Shown: positions 56,122 to 64,000, counted from the first letter of the stretch. The stretch: 64,000 nucleotides of DNA from Acinetobacter gyllenbergii CIP 110306 = MTCC 11365 (GCF_000413855.1 NZ_ATGG01000027.1:55465-119464), one strand, 5' to 3'. Notes: generated by a model from the letters alone, not told the origin. Numbers and translations: made by a program.

Positions 56122-56943
56122 TTAAAAGAATGAATCGAACATATTAAATAAGGTGCTCCCTGGGGCGCGGGGTGGATGCACATAAATCACTTCACCCGCA
56201 GGGCTTGGCGTTTTGTTTTCAATTCGGATACGTGCGGGATGATCGGTACCTTCGTAATAGACTTTGATTTGTGAGGTCCATAAGCGACCTGTACTCTCAC
56301 TATAAAATAAAGGCAGTGCAGGGACGGGCACATTCATCCGGTCAAAGCGTAACTGGTGATGACTAGTATTGTGGAATTCAATCGGTGTCACTGCTCGGAA
56401 AGCACGTGGTTTAAGTAGATTCAAATCAATACGGCCATCGACAGAAGTAGCATAGCAAATCTCGCCATTCTGCGGATCTTTACCAAACCATGTGTCCTTG
56501 GGTTGAATCACAGGGATATCAAATAAAGGTTCAGAGAGCCCATCCACCATCCCTGCAATCCATAATGGCGTACTGATATATAAGGTGCCGCGTTGACCCG
56601 CAGGAATATAAATTGGATCAACTGGTCGAATCACCACCGAACGATCAGCCAAACGAGGCATCAAATGAAAGCTACTATTGGTCTTATGAAACATATAGCG
56701 TTCAATTTTTGCTGGGGGCGGCATGGCAAACTCAGTATCGTTCAGGATTTTCCATTGCTGCTCGTAGTCGTGCTGAGATTGTGGGCGATGATATTCCAAA
56801 CGCCACTCTTTAATTCCGCGTGTCAGACGAAACAGTAATGAACCGAATTGCCAAGCTTTGGTTTGCTGGATTTCAAATTGTTGTTCGCCCCACCATTTCA
56901 AAGTATTGGAATGTGGCGCTTCATATTGATTATTTTGAGACAA
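56122..56943 (-). CDS. Unknown beta-rich protein paired with mscS (possibly DUF432)
   Basis: A 273-residue soluble protein without signal peptide. WWGEQQFEIQQTKAWQFGSL at the N-terminus, VVIRPVDPIYIPAGQRGTLYI and LWIAGMVDGLSEPLFDIPVI in the middle, and GEVIYVHPPRAPGSTLFNMF at the end suggest a beta-sandwich. From memory, DUF432 proteins are found next to MscS genes in several proteobacteria and this fits, but I cannot confirm it. Ten bases separate it from mscS, so a regulatory or accessory role for the channel is a reasonable guess. It is divergent from gspE, with 93 bases between starts. Confidence 0.7.
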   Translation of the reverse strand: MSQNNQYEAPHSNTLKWWGEQQFEIQQTKAWQFGSLLFRLTRGIKEWRLEYHRPQSQHDYEQQWKILNDTEFAMPPPAKIERYMFHKTNSSFHLMPRLADRSVVIRPVDPIYIPAGQRGTLYISTPLWIAGMVDGLSEPLFDIPVIQPKDTWFGKDPQNGEICYATSVDGRIDLNLLKPRAFRAVTPIEFHNTSHHQLRFDRMNVPVPALPLFYSESTGRLWTSQIKVYYEGTDHPARIRIENKTPSPAGEVIYVHPPRAPGSTLFNMFDSFF

Positions 56944-57036
56944 GATGCAAAATTCCTGTGTGAGTATGCTAAACAGACTTCACGCTGTAATCTGCTTAGA
57001 GTACACTCACTGCTTTCTTTTATCATTATTTGTGTG

Positions 57037-58527
57037 ATGCAAATACTTAAACAAATACAAATTCCTTATAGTTTCGCTAAACGACATGGCGTTTTGTTAC
57101 GTTATGAAGGCGATCAAGTTTTTATTGTACGACGCAAGGACACCGCGCGTATTGCTTTGCAGGAAGCTCGTCGAATTTTGGGGAAATCAGCTCATGATCA
57201 ACTTTGTACTGATCAAGAGTTTCATGCCTTATTGAGTTCCAGTTATGCAGGGGATACTGGGGAGTCGCAGCAAGTTGCAGCAGGCTTAGAAGATCATCCA
57301 GACTTATTAAGCTTGGCAGATCAAGTGCCTGAAGCTGAAGACTTGATGGATCAGGAGGACGATGCACCGATCGTGCGTCTAATCAATGCCTTGTTGTCAG
57401 AAGCGATTCGGGTAGGCGCCTCGGATATTCATATCGAAGCCTTTGAGAAAAAACTCTCGGTACGCTTGCGTGTCGATGGACAATTGCGTGAAATTGTACA
57501 GCCGCGACGCGAATTAGCACCGTTGTTGGTGTCACGTATCAAAGTTATGGCGAAACTGGATATTGCCGAAAAGCGGATTCCGCAAGATGGTCGTATCTCA
57601 TTGCGTCTTGCAGGGCGTGAAGTGGATGTGCGTGTTTCGACTTTACCGTCTTCGCATGGTGAACGTGTAGTGATGCGTTTGCTGGATAAGCAAGCAGGGC
57701 GTCTAAACATGACCCATTTAGGTTTAATGCAGAACGATTATGAACGCCTAACTCAATTGGTTCATCGTCCACATGGCATTATTTTGGTGACAGGCCCAAC
57801 AGGTTCGGGGAAAACCACCACCTTATATGCGGCATTATCCGATCTGAATGACAATACTCGTAATATTTTGACCGCTGAAGATCCGATTGAATATCAGTTG
57901 GAAGGTATTGGTCAGACCCAAGTCAATACCAAAGTTGATATGACCTTTGCACGTGCGCTTAAGGCGATGTTACGTCAAGATCCTGATGTGGTGATGGTGG
58001 GTGAGATTCGTGATCTGGAAACAGCTGAAATTGCGGTGCAAGCTTCTTTAACCGGTCACTTGGTTTTGTCAACACTGCATACCAATACTGCGATTGGTGC
58101 GGTGACGCGTCTGAAAGATATGGGAATTGAGCCTTTCTTATTGGCGAGTTCTTTGATTGGGGTCATTGCACAACGTTTGGTGCGAACTTTATGTCCGCAT
58201 TGTGTCACTTGGCGTAAGGCTGATGATTTTGAGCGCCAAGTGTTCCAGCACCTTAAAGTGGATGAATATATGCAGCTACCAGAGCCGCATGGTTGCGAAA
58301 AATGTTCACATGTCGGCTTTAGTGGGCGAACCGCAATTTATGAAATTGTGCCCGTAGATGAATCGATGCGCCGTTTGGTTCATGGCAATGCGGCTGAGTA
58401 TGAATTGGAAAATCATGCACGTCGTCATGCTGCTTCGATTCGTGATGATGGTTTACTTAAAGTATTAGCTGGGAAGACCACTTTAGAAGAAGTGCTTCGT
58501 GTCACCAATGAAGCTGCCGAAGAATAA
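57037..58527 (+). CDS. gspE: Type II secretion system ATPase GspE
   Basis: GspE is the hexameric cytoplasmic ATPase that drives the T2SS pseudopilus. From ATG 57037 it has 496 residues; the frame continues upstream to 56848 inside the divergent gene, which I reject. GPTGSGKTTTLYAAL is Walker A, AEDPIEYQLEGIGQTQVN the Asp box, LRQDPDVVMVGEIRDLETAEIA Walker B. The zinc site is CPHC plus CEKC (about 150 bases from the 3' end). Good T2SS-type rather than pilus-type features are the N-terminal domain and CxxC pair. No other gsp gene is beside it, consistent with the scattered T2SS genes of Acinetobacter. Confidence 0.92.
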   Translation: MQILKQIQIPYSFAKRHGVLLRYEGDQVFIVRRKDTARIALQEARRILGKSAHDQLCTDQEFHALLSSSYAGDTGESQQVAAGLEDHPDLLSLADQVPEAEDLMDQEDDAPIVRLINALLSEAIRVGASDIHIEAFEKKLSVRLRVDGQLREIVQPRRELAPLLVSRIKVMAKLDIAEKRIPQDGRISLRLAGREVDVRVSTLPSSHGERVVMRLLDKQAGRLNMTHLGLMQNDYERLTQLVHRPHGIILVTGPTGSGKTTTLYAALSDLNDNTRNILTAEDPIEYQLEGIGQTQVNTKVDMTFARALKAMLRQDPDVVMVGEIRDLETAEIAVQASLTGHLVLSTLHTNTAIGAVTRLKDMGIEPFLLASSLIGVIAQRLVRTLCPHCVTWRKADDFERQVFQHLKVDEYMQLPEPHGCEKCSHVGFSGRTAIYEIVPVDESMRRLVHGNAAEYELENHARRHAASIRDDGLLKVLAGKTTLEEVLRVTNEAAEE

Positions 58528-58541
58528 ATAAATTCAGGTAT

Positions 58542-58577
58542 AAAAAAACAGCATGGATCATCCATGCTGTTTTTTTA
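58542..58577. terminator. Bidirectional terminator, gspE / ohr
   Basis: AAAAAAACAGCATGGAT and TCCATGCTGTTTTTTT form a long stem between the convergent genes, with T-runs on both strands. Confidence 0.92.
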
Positions 58578-58594
58578 TTGGGAAAGCTGAATGT

Positions 58595-59029
58595 TTATTC
58601 GGTCGTCACAATATTAAAGTTCACATCAATATTGCCGCGGGTTGCATTTGAATAAGGGCAGACAATGTGTGCAGCAGCAACCAATTGCTCAGCTTCTGCC
58701 TGTTCCATGCCAATTAAATACACATTTAAAGTCGCTTCGATACCAAAACCATTTGGAATTGGACCAATACCGACTTCACCTTCAACATAGGCATCTTTGG
58801 TGATTTTAAATTTATCGCGATTCGCAACAAACTTCATGGCACCTAAGAAACAGGCTGAATAGCCTGCTGCAAACAGTTGTTCTGGATTGGTAACCGCACC
58901 ACCAGCGCCGCCCATTTCTTTAGGGACGCCTAACTGAACATCTAAAACACCGTCAGAAGAAGTTGCTCGTCCATCACGACCACCCGTTGCTTTTGCTTTC
59001 GCACGATACACCACTTTTTCTAAAGACAT
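58595..59029 (-). CDS. ohr: Organic hydroperoxide resistance protein Ohr
   Basis: Ohr is a thiol peroxidase for fatty-acid and other organic peroxides. The 144-residue form from ATG 59029 (AGGA nine bases before) has the catalytic Cys60 in [12 protein letters not shown] and Cys124 in [14 protein letters not shown], the exact positions known for Ohr. [19 protein letters not shown] is typical as well. The longer frame to 59092 adds a non-homologous leader. The ohrR regulator lies directly upstream on the same strand. Confidence 0.95.
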   Translation of the reverse strand: MSLEKVVYRAKAKATGGRDGRATSSDGVLDVQLGVPKEMGGAGGAVTNPEQLFAAGYSACFLGAMKFVANRDKFKITKDAYVEGEVGIGPIPNGFGIEATLNVYLIGMEQAEAEQLVAAAHIVCPYSNATRGNIDVNFNIVTTE

Positions 59030-59116
59030 GATTATTATTCCTGAATAATATTGAATGCAATTAAATCGTACACGATATAAATGAAAAAACAAGTTGCTGT
59101 TGTGTAAATTTTAAAC

Positions 59117-59554
59117 TTATTTGTTTAAATTGCTGCGAAGTTCTGAAAGCTGATCTTTTAATGCCAATAGTGTTGTGGGTGAACAGGATGCTGCTTGAGC
59201 CAATTGATTTGGAATATCAACCGCTTGTAATTGTAAGGCCTGTCCTTGTGTTGTAAGCCCAATGATCACTTGCCGCTCATCTTTAAGAGAACGTTTACGG
59301 CTAATCAAGCCTGCTGTTTCAAGTTTTTTGAGTAATGGTGTAAGTGTCGATGATTCTAAAAATAGCCGTTCACCGATGTCAGAAACGGACAACTGATCCT
59401 TTTCCCATAACACCAGCATTACTAGATATTGGGGGTAGGTTAAGCCAAGTGGTGTGAGTAATTGGCGATAAACTTGGTGCAAGGCAAGGTTGGTCGAATA
59501 AACCAGAAAACATAACTGATTGTCTAATAACAGTTGTGGATGTTCTTCGCCCAT
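59117..59554 (-). CDS. ohrR: MarR-family peroxide-sensing repressor OhrR
   Basis: A 145-residue winged-helix regulator. Cys15 in LLLDNQLCFLVYSTNLALHQ is the peroxide-sensing cysteine at the position known from Bacillus and Xanthomonas OhrR. GLTYPQYLVMLVLWEKDQLS and LESSTLTPLLKKLETAGLI form the DNA-binding part, RSLKDERQVIIGLT the wing. It is placed 87 bases upstream of ohr on the same strand; the spacer should hold the ohr promoter. A palindrome 53 bases upstream of ohrR is a candidate autoregulatory site. Confidence 0.93.
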   Translation of the reverse strand: MGEEHPQLLLDNQLCFLVYSTNLALHQVYRQLLTPLGLTYPQYLVMLVLWEKDQLSVSDIGERLFLESSTLTPLLKKLETAGLISRKRSLKDERQVIIGLTTQGQALQLQAVDIPNQLAQAASCSPTTLLALKDQLSELRSNLNK

Positions 59555-59606
59555 GCAGCCCTCAAATGGTAATTGAATAGGATCAGTATATCGTGGTCTG
59601 ATCGAT

Positions 59607-59625
59607 TACCTAAGTAGTTTAGGTA
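59607..59625. promoter_or_regulatory. Perfect palindrome upstream of ohrR
   Basis: TACCTAAGTAGTTTAGGTA has 7-bp perfect arms around GTAGT, 53 bases before the ohrR start. It is not the AATT-rich box usual for OhrR, but it strongly resembles the palindrome in the promoter of the lipoprotein gene at 40421-40435. Confidence 0.5.
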
Positions 59626-59692
59626 TCAATTCAAATCAAAAAAGCATAAGCCGTAAAAACTTATGCACTCTAAGCGGTATTTCAACGGGTGC

Positions 59693-60055
59693 TTACCACA
59701 GCTCAGCAATTTTTTTCATCAGTCGCGCTCTATAAATTGCAGTTGGGTTACTGAGGTTATTTTGTGCTTCTAGTTCGAAGTGCTGTTGCCAAGCTTTGAT
59801 CATGTCTAAGGTCGTCCCTTTTTGTTTAATCACTGCGACATCTTCACGTCGAATATTACTTAATCTTTGTCTTGCACCTTCAGCGCCAGTTCCCCAGCCA
59901 ATGACCCATTGTCCAAAAGCATTCAATGATAAATTTTGTGGTGTAGATAAAACCTGTGAAGATTGCGTGGACTCATCCCCATCGAGATCAAGCGATGAAG
60001 CATGAAGTGGTGCGGTTATCCCCAAAAAAAAGAAAATCAGAATCAATCTAAACAT
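59693..60055 (-). CDS. Small secreted protein, DUF4951-like
   Basis: A 120-residue exported protein with a signal peptide (hydrophobic 4-16, likely cut after LHA). The mature part starts with an acidic DLDGDESTQS and contains LNAFGQWVIGWGTGAEGARQ, then LSNIRREDVAVIKQKG and MIKAWQQHFELEAQNN. The AFGxxVxxWGTG pattern resembles DUF4951, a family without known function. It has its own upstream spacer (60056-60266, no other gene seen). Confidence 0.68.
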   Translation of the reverse strand: MFRLILIFFFLGITAPLHASSLDLDGDESTQSSQVLSTPQNLSLNAFGQWVIGWGTGAEGARQRLSNIRREDVAVIKQKGTTLDMIKAWQQHFELEAQNNLSNPTAIYRARLMKKIAELW

Positions 60056-60266
60056 GAATAAAACTTAATAAGAATTAATTGACGATGTTACATCATTCAT
60101 AGGCCAAAATCGTTTGAGCTTGTTCTACGATGATCAATAATTGGTATTAAATCATGATTCTATAGATCAAACATTTAGAAAATTTGATCATCTCAGTCAG
60201 ATTACCTCTGGCTGAATGTATTTTATACAATATGCAATTTGAAGTAGAGGATGTAGAGAAGAAAGA

Positions 60267-61091
60267 TTAATAATGGATAATTTTGCGATGTTGCATCAAC
60301 GGCATTGCCAGACGAACCTGATTTTGTTGTTCAAGGTCAAAGTCGCTGGTGATTAAGCCATGTCCTTCAGTCTCAATGCTTTGCAGAAGTTGACCACGGC
60401 TATCAGTAATACCCGCATGTCCCCAAGTTTGACGGTGTTCACCATGCCAGCCTTGTTGCGCTGCACCTAAAACATAGCACTGACTATCCATAGCACGTGC
60501 TTGTAAAAGCAATTGCCAGTGAAGTTGGCCTGTGGTGTAAGTAAAAGCAGCGGGGGCGGTTAAAATATTGGCCCCTTGCTGACGTAAAGTTAAAGCCAAT
60601 TCTGGAAAACGTAAGTCGTAGCAGACCATGAGACCTATATGACCAAAAGGAGTCTTGGCAACCACGACTTGATCGCCTGGCTCGAAGAATTTAGATTCTT
60701 GATAACCACCGACTGCATCACCCACTTGTACATCAAACAAGTGGATTTTGTCATAGCGTGCTTCAGTCCCTTCAGGGCTAATACACAGACTCACCGTACG
60801 CACACGACCATCTTGAATAACCGAGCCATCTGGACGGAACGGGCATGGGAGTGTACCTGCAATGATCCAGATTTGATAACGATGTGCCAATAGTTCTAGG
60901 CGTGCTTGGATACTTTCGAATTGTGCAGCAGTTTCACGTTGTTTCCCTGCTGCAAAACAAACAAAATTCTCTGGGAAAACAATCAGCTCGGCTGCCTGAG
61001 CCTTACTTTGCTGGATTAATGACTCAATGACATCGAAGTTTGCTTCAATGTCATTTTGAGAATTCATCTGTGCAACGGAAAGTAAGGTCAT
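60267..61091 (-). CDS. Carbon-nitrogen hydrolase (Nit1-like amidase)
   Basis: A 274-residue nitrilase-superfamily amidase. The catalytic Glu41 (LIVFPENFV), Lys115 (RYDKIHLFD) and Cys157 (GLMVCYDLRFPEL) are present. LHWQLLLQARAMDSQCYVLGAAQ and HAGITDSRG fit the Nit1 branch, whose members hydrolyse deaminated glutathione as a repair reaction. Omega-amidase is an alternative. It starts 28 bases after gigB and probably shares its transcript. Confidence 0.9.
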   Translation of the reverse strand: MTLLSVAQMNSQNDIEANFDVIESLIQQSKAQAAELIVFPENFVCFAAGKQRETAAQFESIQARLELLAHRYQIWIIAGTLPCPFRPDGSVIQDGRVRTVSLCISPEGTEARYDKIHLFDVQVGDAVGGYQESKFFEPGDQVVVAKTPFGHIGLMVCYDLRFPELALTLRQQGANILTAPAAFTYTTGQLHWQLLLQARAMDSQCYVLGAAQQGWHGEHRQTWGHAGITDSRGQLLQSIETEGHGLITSDFDLEQQNQVRLAMPLMQHRKIIHY

Positions 61092-61119
61092 AGGGGGATC
61101 ACGATACTGAGTTTAACGA

Positions 61120-61641
61120 TCAAGCGTTTTGTTTTTGTACGTCGAGATTTAAGCAATCTTGCTCTTTTTGCAATTGCTTAACCAGTGGTTCAAACATATT
61201 TTGGTTGTTTTCGTTCAAGCGCATCAGTGTTTTGTGTGCGTCGAGCACGGTATTGAGCATGGCACTATGTGTGACTTGCTCTTCTGTAAGCTCTAGCGTG
61301 CATACACTTGGATCACCGCAGTAATTTAAAATCACAAAGACCTGCCCGAGCCCCATACTATTGGCCAAGGTGGTGATATCTGGATTTGTCGATAGCATAA
61401 CTGCTTGTATGTGATGAGCTTGCTTAAGCTTTAAACCCAATTTTGCCAGTATGCCTAAAACAGTACTGTCAATAAACGTGGTTTCAGTTAAATCAACGAT
61501 TGCACCAACAACATTTTGCTGTTGTTCAATTCTGTTGAGTAGTTTGTCTAGACTTATACAAGAGTGAGCACGCACTTCGCCAATAAGCTTGAAAATATGC
61601 GTTCCGTTCAAACTTGCATATTCAACATGACCTGTTGACAT
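61120..61641 (-). CDS. gigB: STAS-domain anti-sigma factor antagonist, GigB-like
   Basis: A STAS-fold protein of 173 residues from ATG 61641; a longer frame to 61701 is less likely because its leader overlaps promoter-like sequence. The STAS core is VEYASLNGTHIFKLIGEVR, and GAIVDLTETTFIDSTVLGIL carries the phosphorylatable Ser in FIDSTVLG. A helical C-terminal extension of about 60 residues ends it. The upstream neighbour is a PP2C phosphatase. In A. baumannii the pair GigA (phosphatase) and GigB (antagonist) controls antibiotic tolerance and stress responses, with GigB reported to interact with NPr. Order, size and neighbour all fit. Confidence 0.82.
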   Translation of the reverse strand: MSTGHVEYASLNGTHIFKLIGEVRAHSCISLDKLLNRIEQQQNVVGAIVDLTETTFIDSTVLGILAKLGLKLKQAHHIQAVMLSTNPDITTLANSMGLGQVFVILNYCGDPSVCTLELTEEQVTHSAMLNTVLDAHKTLMRLNENNQNMFEPLVKQLQKEQDCLNLDVQKQNA

Positions 61642-61743
61642 ATAAATGCCATTTTCAGAGAAAGGATATAAAATTATCCCATAGTGGTATTGTAGACACA
61701 AGTGGTTGCAGCATGTGATTTAATTAAATTATTGATTTTAAAA

Positions 61744-62742
61744 TTAATTCATTCGACGCAAGCTTAAGATTGCAATGTCATCTGCTACATGATCAGGTGC
61801 TTTGAAGGAGTCTTTTTGCAAGTGTTCGACCAATTGATTAAACTGATCATTCAAACCTCCATCAAATGGTTCTAAAGCGCCATCAGAACATAAAATAAAC
61901 CGTGCGTGACGACTTAATCGACAATGATGTTCTTCGACTTCAAGTTCTTCAGTAAGTCCGAGTGGGAAGCTGCTGGTGGTCAATATTTGAGGGGGCTGAT
62001 TAGGTTCAAAAATAATGGGGGGAGGATAATGCCCCGCACTTGACCAACGAACTTCATGTGTGACCAAGTTTAAGATCCCTGCCACCATGGTAATGTGCTT
62101 TTCAATATTTTCTTGCACGAGCATGGCATTCAGTTTCTGGATCAATTGGCTCGGAGTTTTTGAACGACCATGAAATGCAGCCATCCATGAGGTTAAGAGG
62201 CTGCTGGTGACGCCATGACCCGATACATCAGCAAGATAGAATAAAACTTCTTCATCATTTAAACGCCAATAATCATACCAGTCACCTGATAAGTAGGCAG
62301 AAGGTTGAAAAAAGGATTCAAATTGATAATTGGGTAATTCGATCGGGTTGGGTAACAGGCGTTTTTGTAATTCAGCGGCAGATGGTAAATCTCGACTGTC
62401 TTGATTACGTTTGTATTGCGCATCTATTTTAAATAAGGAGTGCACTGGATTTTTAGGCAAACTATCCCACATCCAACCTGCCAAAGCACCTAATTCCCAT
62501 GCTTGTGCCAGCGCTGCGCCTTCATGTTCAAACGCAAGCACAATTGTAGGGAGTTTCCATTGATATTTTAAAAAATCTTGGACATCTGCAATCGCGATAA
62601 TGGTTTGATCATACAAATCTAAATCATCAATTTGAATCATCTGCAAACTGGGTAATTCAGTTAAAGCTTGATCTAAACAAGGTATGGAACGCGTGGGTTG
62701 AATGAAATACATAGATGAATAGCCAATCCTTTGTATGATCAT
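61744..62742 (-). CDS. gigA: PP2C-type (RsbU/SpoIIE) phosphatase, GigA-like
   Basis: A 332-residue serine phosphatase. Residues 1 to about 115 look like a degenerate receiver-type domain (IAIADVQDFLKYQWKLPTIV, then a GALAGWMWDSLP end) without the expected acidic cluster. The PP2C domain has LQKRLLPNPIELPNYQF, YLSGDWYDYWRLN with metal Asp, LADVSGHGVTSSLLTSWM and ILCSDGALEPFDGGLN, and ends with DDIAILSLRR. The metal ligands appear intact. It lies 102 bases upstream of gigB. The match to A. baumannii GigA is by gene pair and size. Confidence 0.82.
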   Translation of the reverse strand: MIIQRIGYSSMYFIQPTRSIPCLDQALTELPSLQMIQIDDLDLYDQTIIAIADVQDFLKYQWKLPTIVLAFEHEGAALAQAWELGALAGWMWDSLPKNPVHSLFKIDAQYKRNQDSRDLPSAAELQKRLLPNPIELPNYQFESFFQPSAYLSGDWYDYWRLNDEEVLFYLADVSGHGVTSSLLTSWMAAFHGRSKTPSQLIQKLNAMLVQENIEKHITMVAGILNLVTHEVRWSSAGHYPPPIIFEPNQPPQILTTSSFPLGLTEELEVEEHHCRLSRHARFILCSDGALEPFDGGLNDQFNQLVEHLQKDSFKAPDHVADDIAILSLRRMN

Positions 62743-62780
62743 TTAAAATTCATCATAGATGAAAGATGACCTTGGATATA

Positions 62781-62812
62781 GTATTGCCAGAGTTTAAATT
62801 CTCTGGCAATAC
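62781..62812. terminator. Perfect hairpin behind mlaA
   Basis: GTATTGCCAGAG, loop TTTAAATT, CTCTGGCAATAC is a 12-bp perfect stem 30 bases beyond the mlaA stop. No T-run follows on the minus strand. Confidence 0.5.
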
Positions 62813-62842
62813 ATAAGTTTGTAAAACATTATTTTAATTTAA

Positions 62843-63721
62843 TCATTTTTCATCAGAAGAACTGTCATCGACATCATCTGAATCACCAACAAAAGAAACG
62901 TCATCTGAATCACCGCGTTTCTCAGCAATCTGGAACGCTTTACGTTGTAAATAAAAGTCTCGGATCATTGAATACTTGTCGCCTTTTAAGCTTTCTTCAA
63001 TATCAAGAATTTGCGAACGTGCATCAACAGCTTGTAATAGATTAGTTGACCAATAAATACCTTCTTGATCATCTAATAGGTATTTTTGCGGGCGACCGAA
63101 ACTATCTGCGGCTAAGCCAAAACCATCACGGAATGTACTTGGACCGAAGAAAGGTAACATCACATATGGACCTGATGGAACACCATAATAGCCTAGAGTG
63201 ACGCCAAAGCTTTCTTCTTCTGTATTTAAACCTAAACGTCGGGCAGGATCGGCAAAACCTAAAGTTGTTAGAGTATTGACGGTAAAACGACCTAAGGTTT
63301 TTGCTGCGCGTGTCGGGCGGCCTTGCATGAGCTGGTTAACTGCATTCCAAGGTTCGCCTAGGTTTTTGCGAAATTGACGGTATGGACTACGCACTGGTTC
63401 TGGTACTTTAGCAACATATTGGATCGCAACAGGCTTTAATAAGTTGCGGTCTAAAATATCATTAAAGGCATAGATTTGACGGTTTAATGGTTGTAAGGGG
63501 TCTTTCACCGAATCAGGCTGTGCTGCATTCGCATTCACTTTTAAGTCATGTTTAGTTAAATGCTTTAAATCTTTGATGGCCTGAATTGTTGAGGTCTTTT
63601 GCTCTGCAGTGACTTGGCTTGCTACAGCATTAGCTGAATCGCTGGGAGTTTCTTGTGCGAATACTGATGAACATGCTCCAGCAGTTAACAACCCAAGCAA
63701 GATAAAATTTGAGTAATGCAT
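62843..63721 (-). CDS. mlaA: MlaA/VacJ family outer-membrane lipid-asymmetry protein
   Basis: MlaA removes misplaced phospholipids from the outer leaflet and hands them to MlaC. Of its 292 residues the first ~22 are a signal peptide. The Cys17 region (LTAGACSS) is a poor lipobox because Ala replaces the usual Leu at -3, so a signal-peptidase I cut after VFA is possible. The MlaA domain shows DPLQPLNRQIYAFND, EPVRSPYRQFRKNLGEPWNA, TLGRFTVNTLTTLGFADPA and GYYGVPSGPYVMLPFFGPST. The C-terminal tail is an unusual Asp/Ser run with two GDSDDV repeats. Confidence 0.92.
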   Translation of the reverse strand: MHYSNFILLGLLTAGACSSVFAQETPSDSANAVASQVTAEQKTSTIQAIKDLKHLTKHDLKVNANAAQPDSVKDPLQPLNRQIYAFNDILDRNLLKPVAIQYVAKVPEPVRSPYRQFRKNLGEPWNAVNQLMQGRPTRAAKTLGRFTVNTLTTLGFADPARRLGLNTEEESFGVTLGYYGVPSGPYVMLPFFGPSTFRDGFGLAADSFGRPQKYLLDDQEGIYWSTNLLQAVDARSQILDIEESLKGDKYSMIRDFYLQRKAFQIAEKRGDSDDVSFVGDSDDVDDSSSDEK

Positions 63722-63915
63722 ATAAGTCCTTAATCGCTGTGAGAGCGAAATAATACAGCCATTAAAATGATTGCGCTATTGAACGCGAAACATAGAGATG
63801 AGCATATAGTTTAGTTGTTCTCTTATTATTAAAACAAATTCGGTCGAAAAATATAAGAAAAATTGTGATTTTGGTTTAAAAATGTTCATTCGAATAAAAA
63901 TAATAAAAAAGGGGG

Positions 63916-63943
63916 TTGTGTTGGGAGTGAAATACTGTAGAAT
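63916..63943 (+). promoter_or_regulatory. Strong sigma70-type promoter reading out of the window
   Basis: TTGTGT (63916-63921), 16 bases, TAGAAT (63938-63943), then a GC-containing start region GCACATCC and a small hairpin CTTGTT-GAGA-AACAAG near the window end. No plus-strand reading frame begins before the window ends. The layout resembles a stable-RNA promoter, possibly of an rRNA operon. Confidence 0.4.
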
Positions 63944-64000
63944 GCACATCCATCGGCGGTGATGCAGATAAAAACTTGTTGAGAAACAAGGATTTGGCTA

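Noticed and set aside
56848..57036. Extension of GspE into the divergent gene
   Set aside because: GspE homology begins at about 57037 and the extra residues overlap the start of the mscS partner on the other strand.

Overview
The window is a chromosomal segment of a gammaproteobacterium, almost certainly Acinetobacter (Moraxellaceae). It has AT-leaning base composition and TTG/GTG/AUU starts. It carries a GacS-type hybrid kinase, an isolated gspE, rapZ-npr placed after panBC instead of behind rpoN, and a phosphatase/STAS pair matching the A. baumannii stress regulators GigA/GigB. I see no insertion sequence, prophage, CRISPR array, tRNA or rRNA gene. Most of the window is core housekeeping, with two small accessory-looking spots.

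Layout. 1-1036: the 3' end of pntB, then an AT-rich orphan ORF bracketed by two copies of the pntB tail plus terminator. 1047-9155: mostly minus-strand genes for an SDR, a NUDIX hydrolase, RsfS, a hydroxypyruvate-isomerase/tartronate-semialdehyde-reductase type pair, a small secreted protein, a crotonase and the hybrid kinase GacS. 9305-14895, plus strand: cysM, a PolB-type exonuclease, rlmD, relA. 14941-22472: an SDR, then mazG-comEA, pcnB-folK-panB-panC, and rapZ-npr-darP. 22526-24169: an acyl-CoA synthetase.

24435-40007 is the translation cluster thrS-infC ... rpmI-rplT ... pheS-pheT-ihfA. It is interrupted twice. The first interruption, between infC and rpmI, holds a small unknown gene, a GST, a membrane protein, an arylamine acetyltransferase, a YqaA-like protein and an MFS transporter. 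The second, between rplT and pheS, holds a NADAR/YbiA protein, two paralogous C-terminally anchored unknown proteins, a frameshifted ParB-like gene, a 65-aa protein and a hairpin-rich 546-bp spacer. The second interruption is the least explained part of the window.

40107-49248: an Ala-rich heptad-repeat lipoprotein, rho, trxA (CAPC active site), ppx, accA-tilS, proC-yggT and an acyltransferase. 49392-58527: polA, a DUF2339 membrane protein, mscS with an unknown partner, and gspE. 58595-63721: ohr/ohrR, a small secreted protein, a gigA-gigB-nitrilase operon and mlaA. The last 100 bases hold a strong promoter-like sequence that may drive a transcript starting beyond the window.

Connections. 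NPr (21667) is the phosphocarrier reported to talk to the GigA/GigB switch (61120-62742). RelA, GacS, Rho, Ppx and RapZ are further global regulators here. A shared palindrome (CCTAA-n-TTAGG type) occurs in front of both ohrR and the Ala-rich lipoprotein and may be one regulator's operator.
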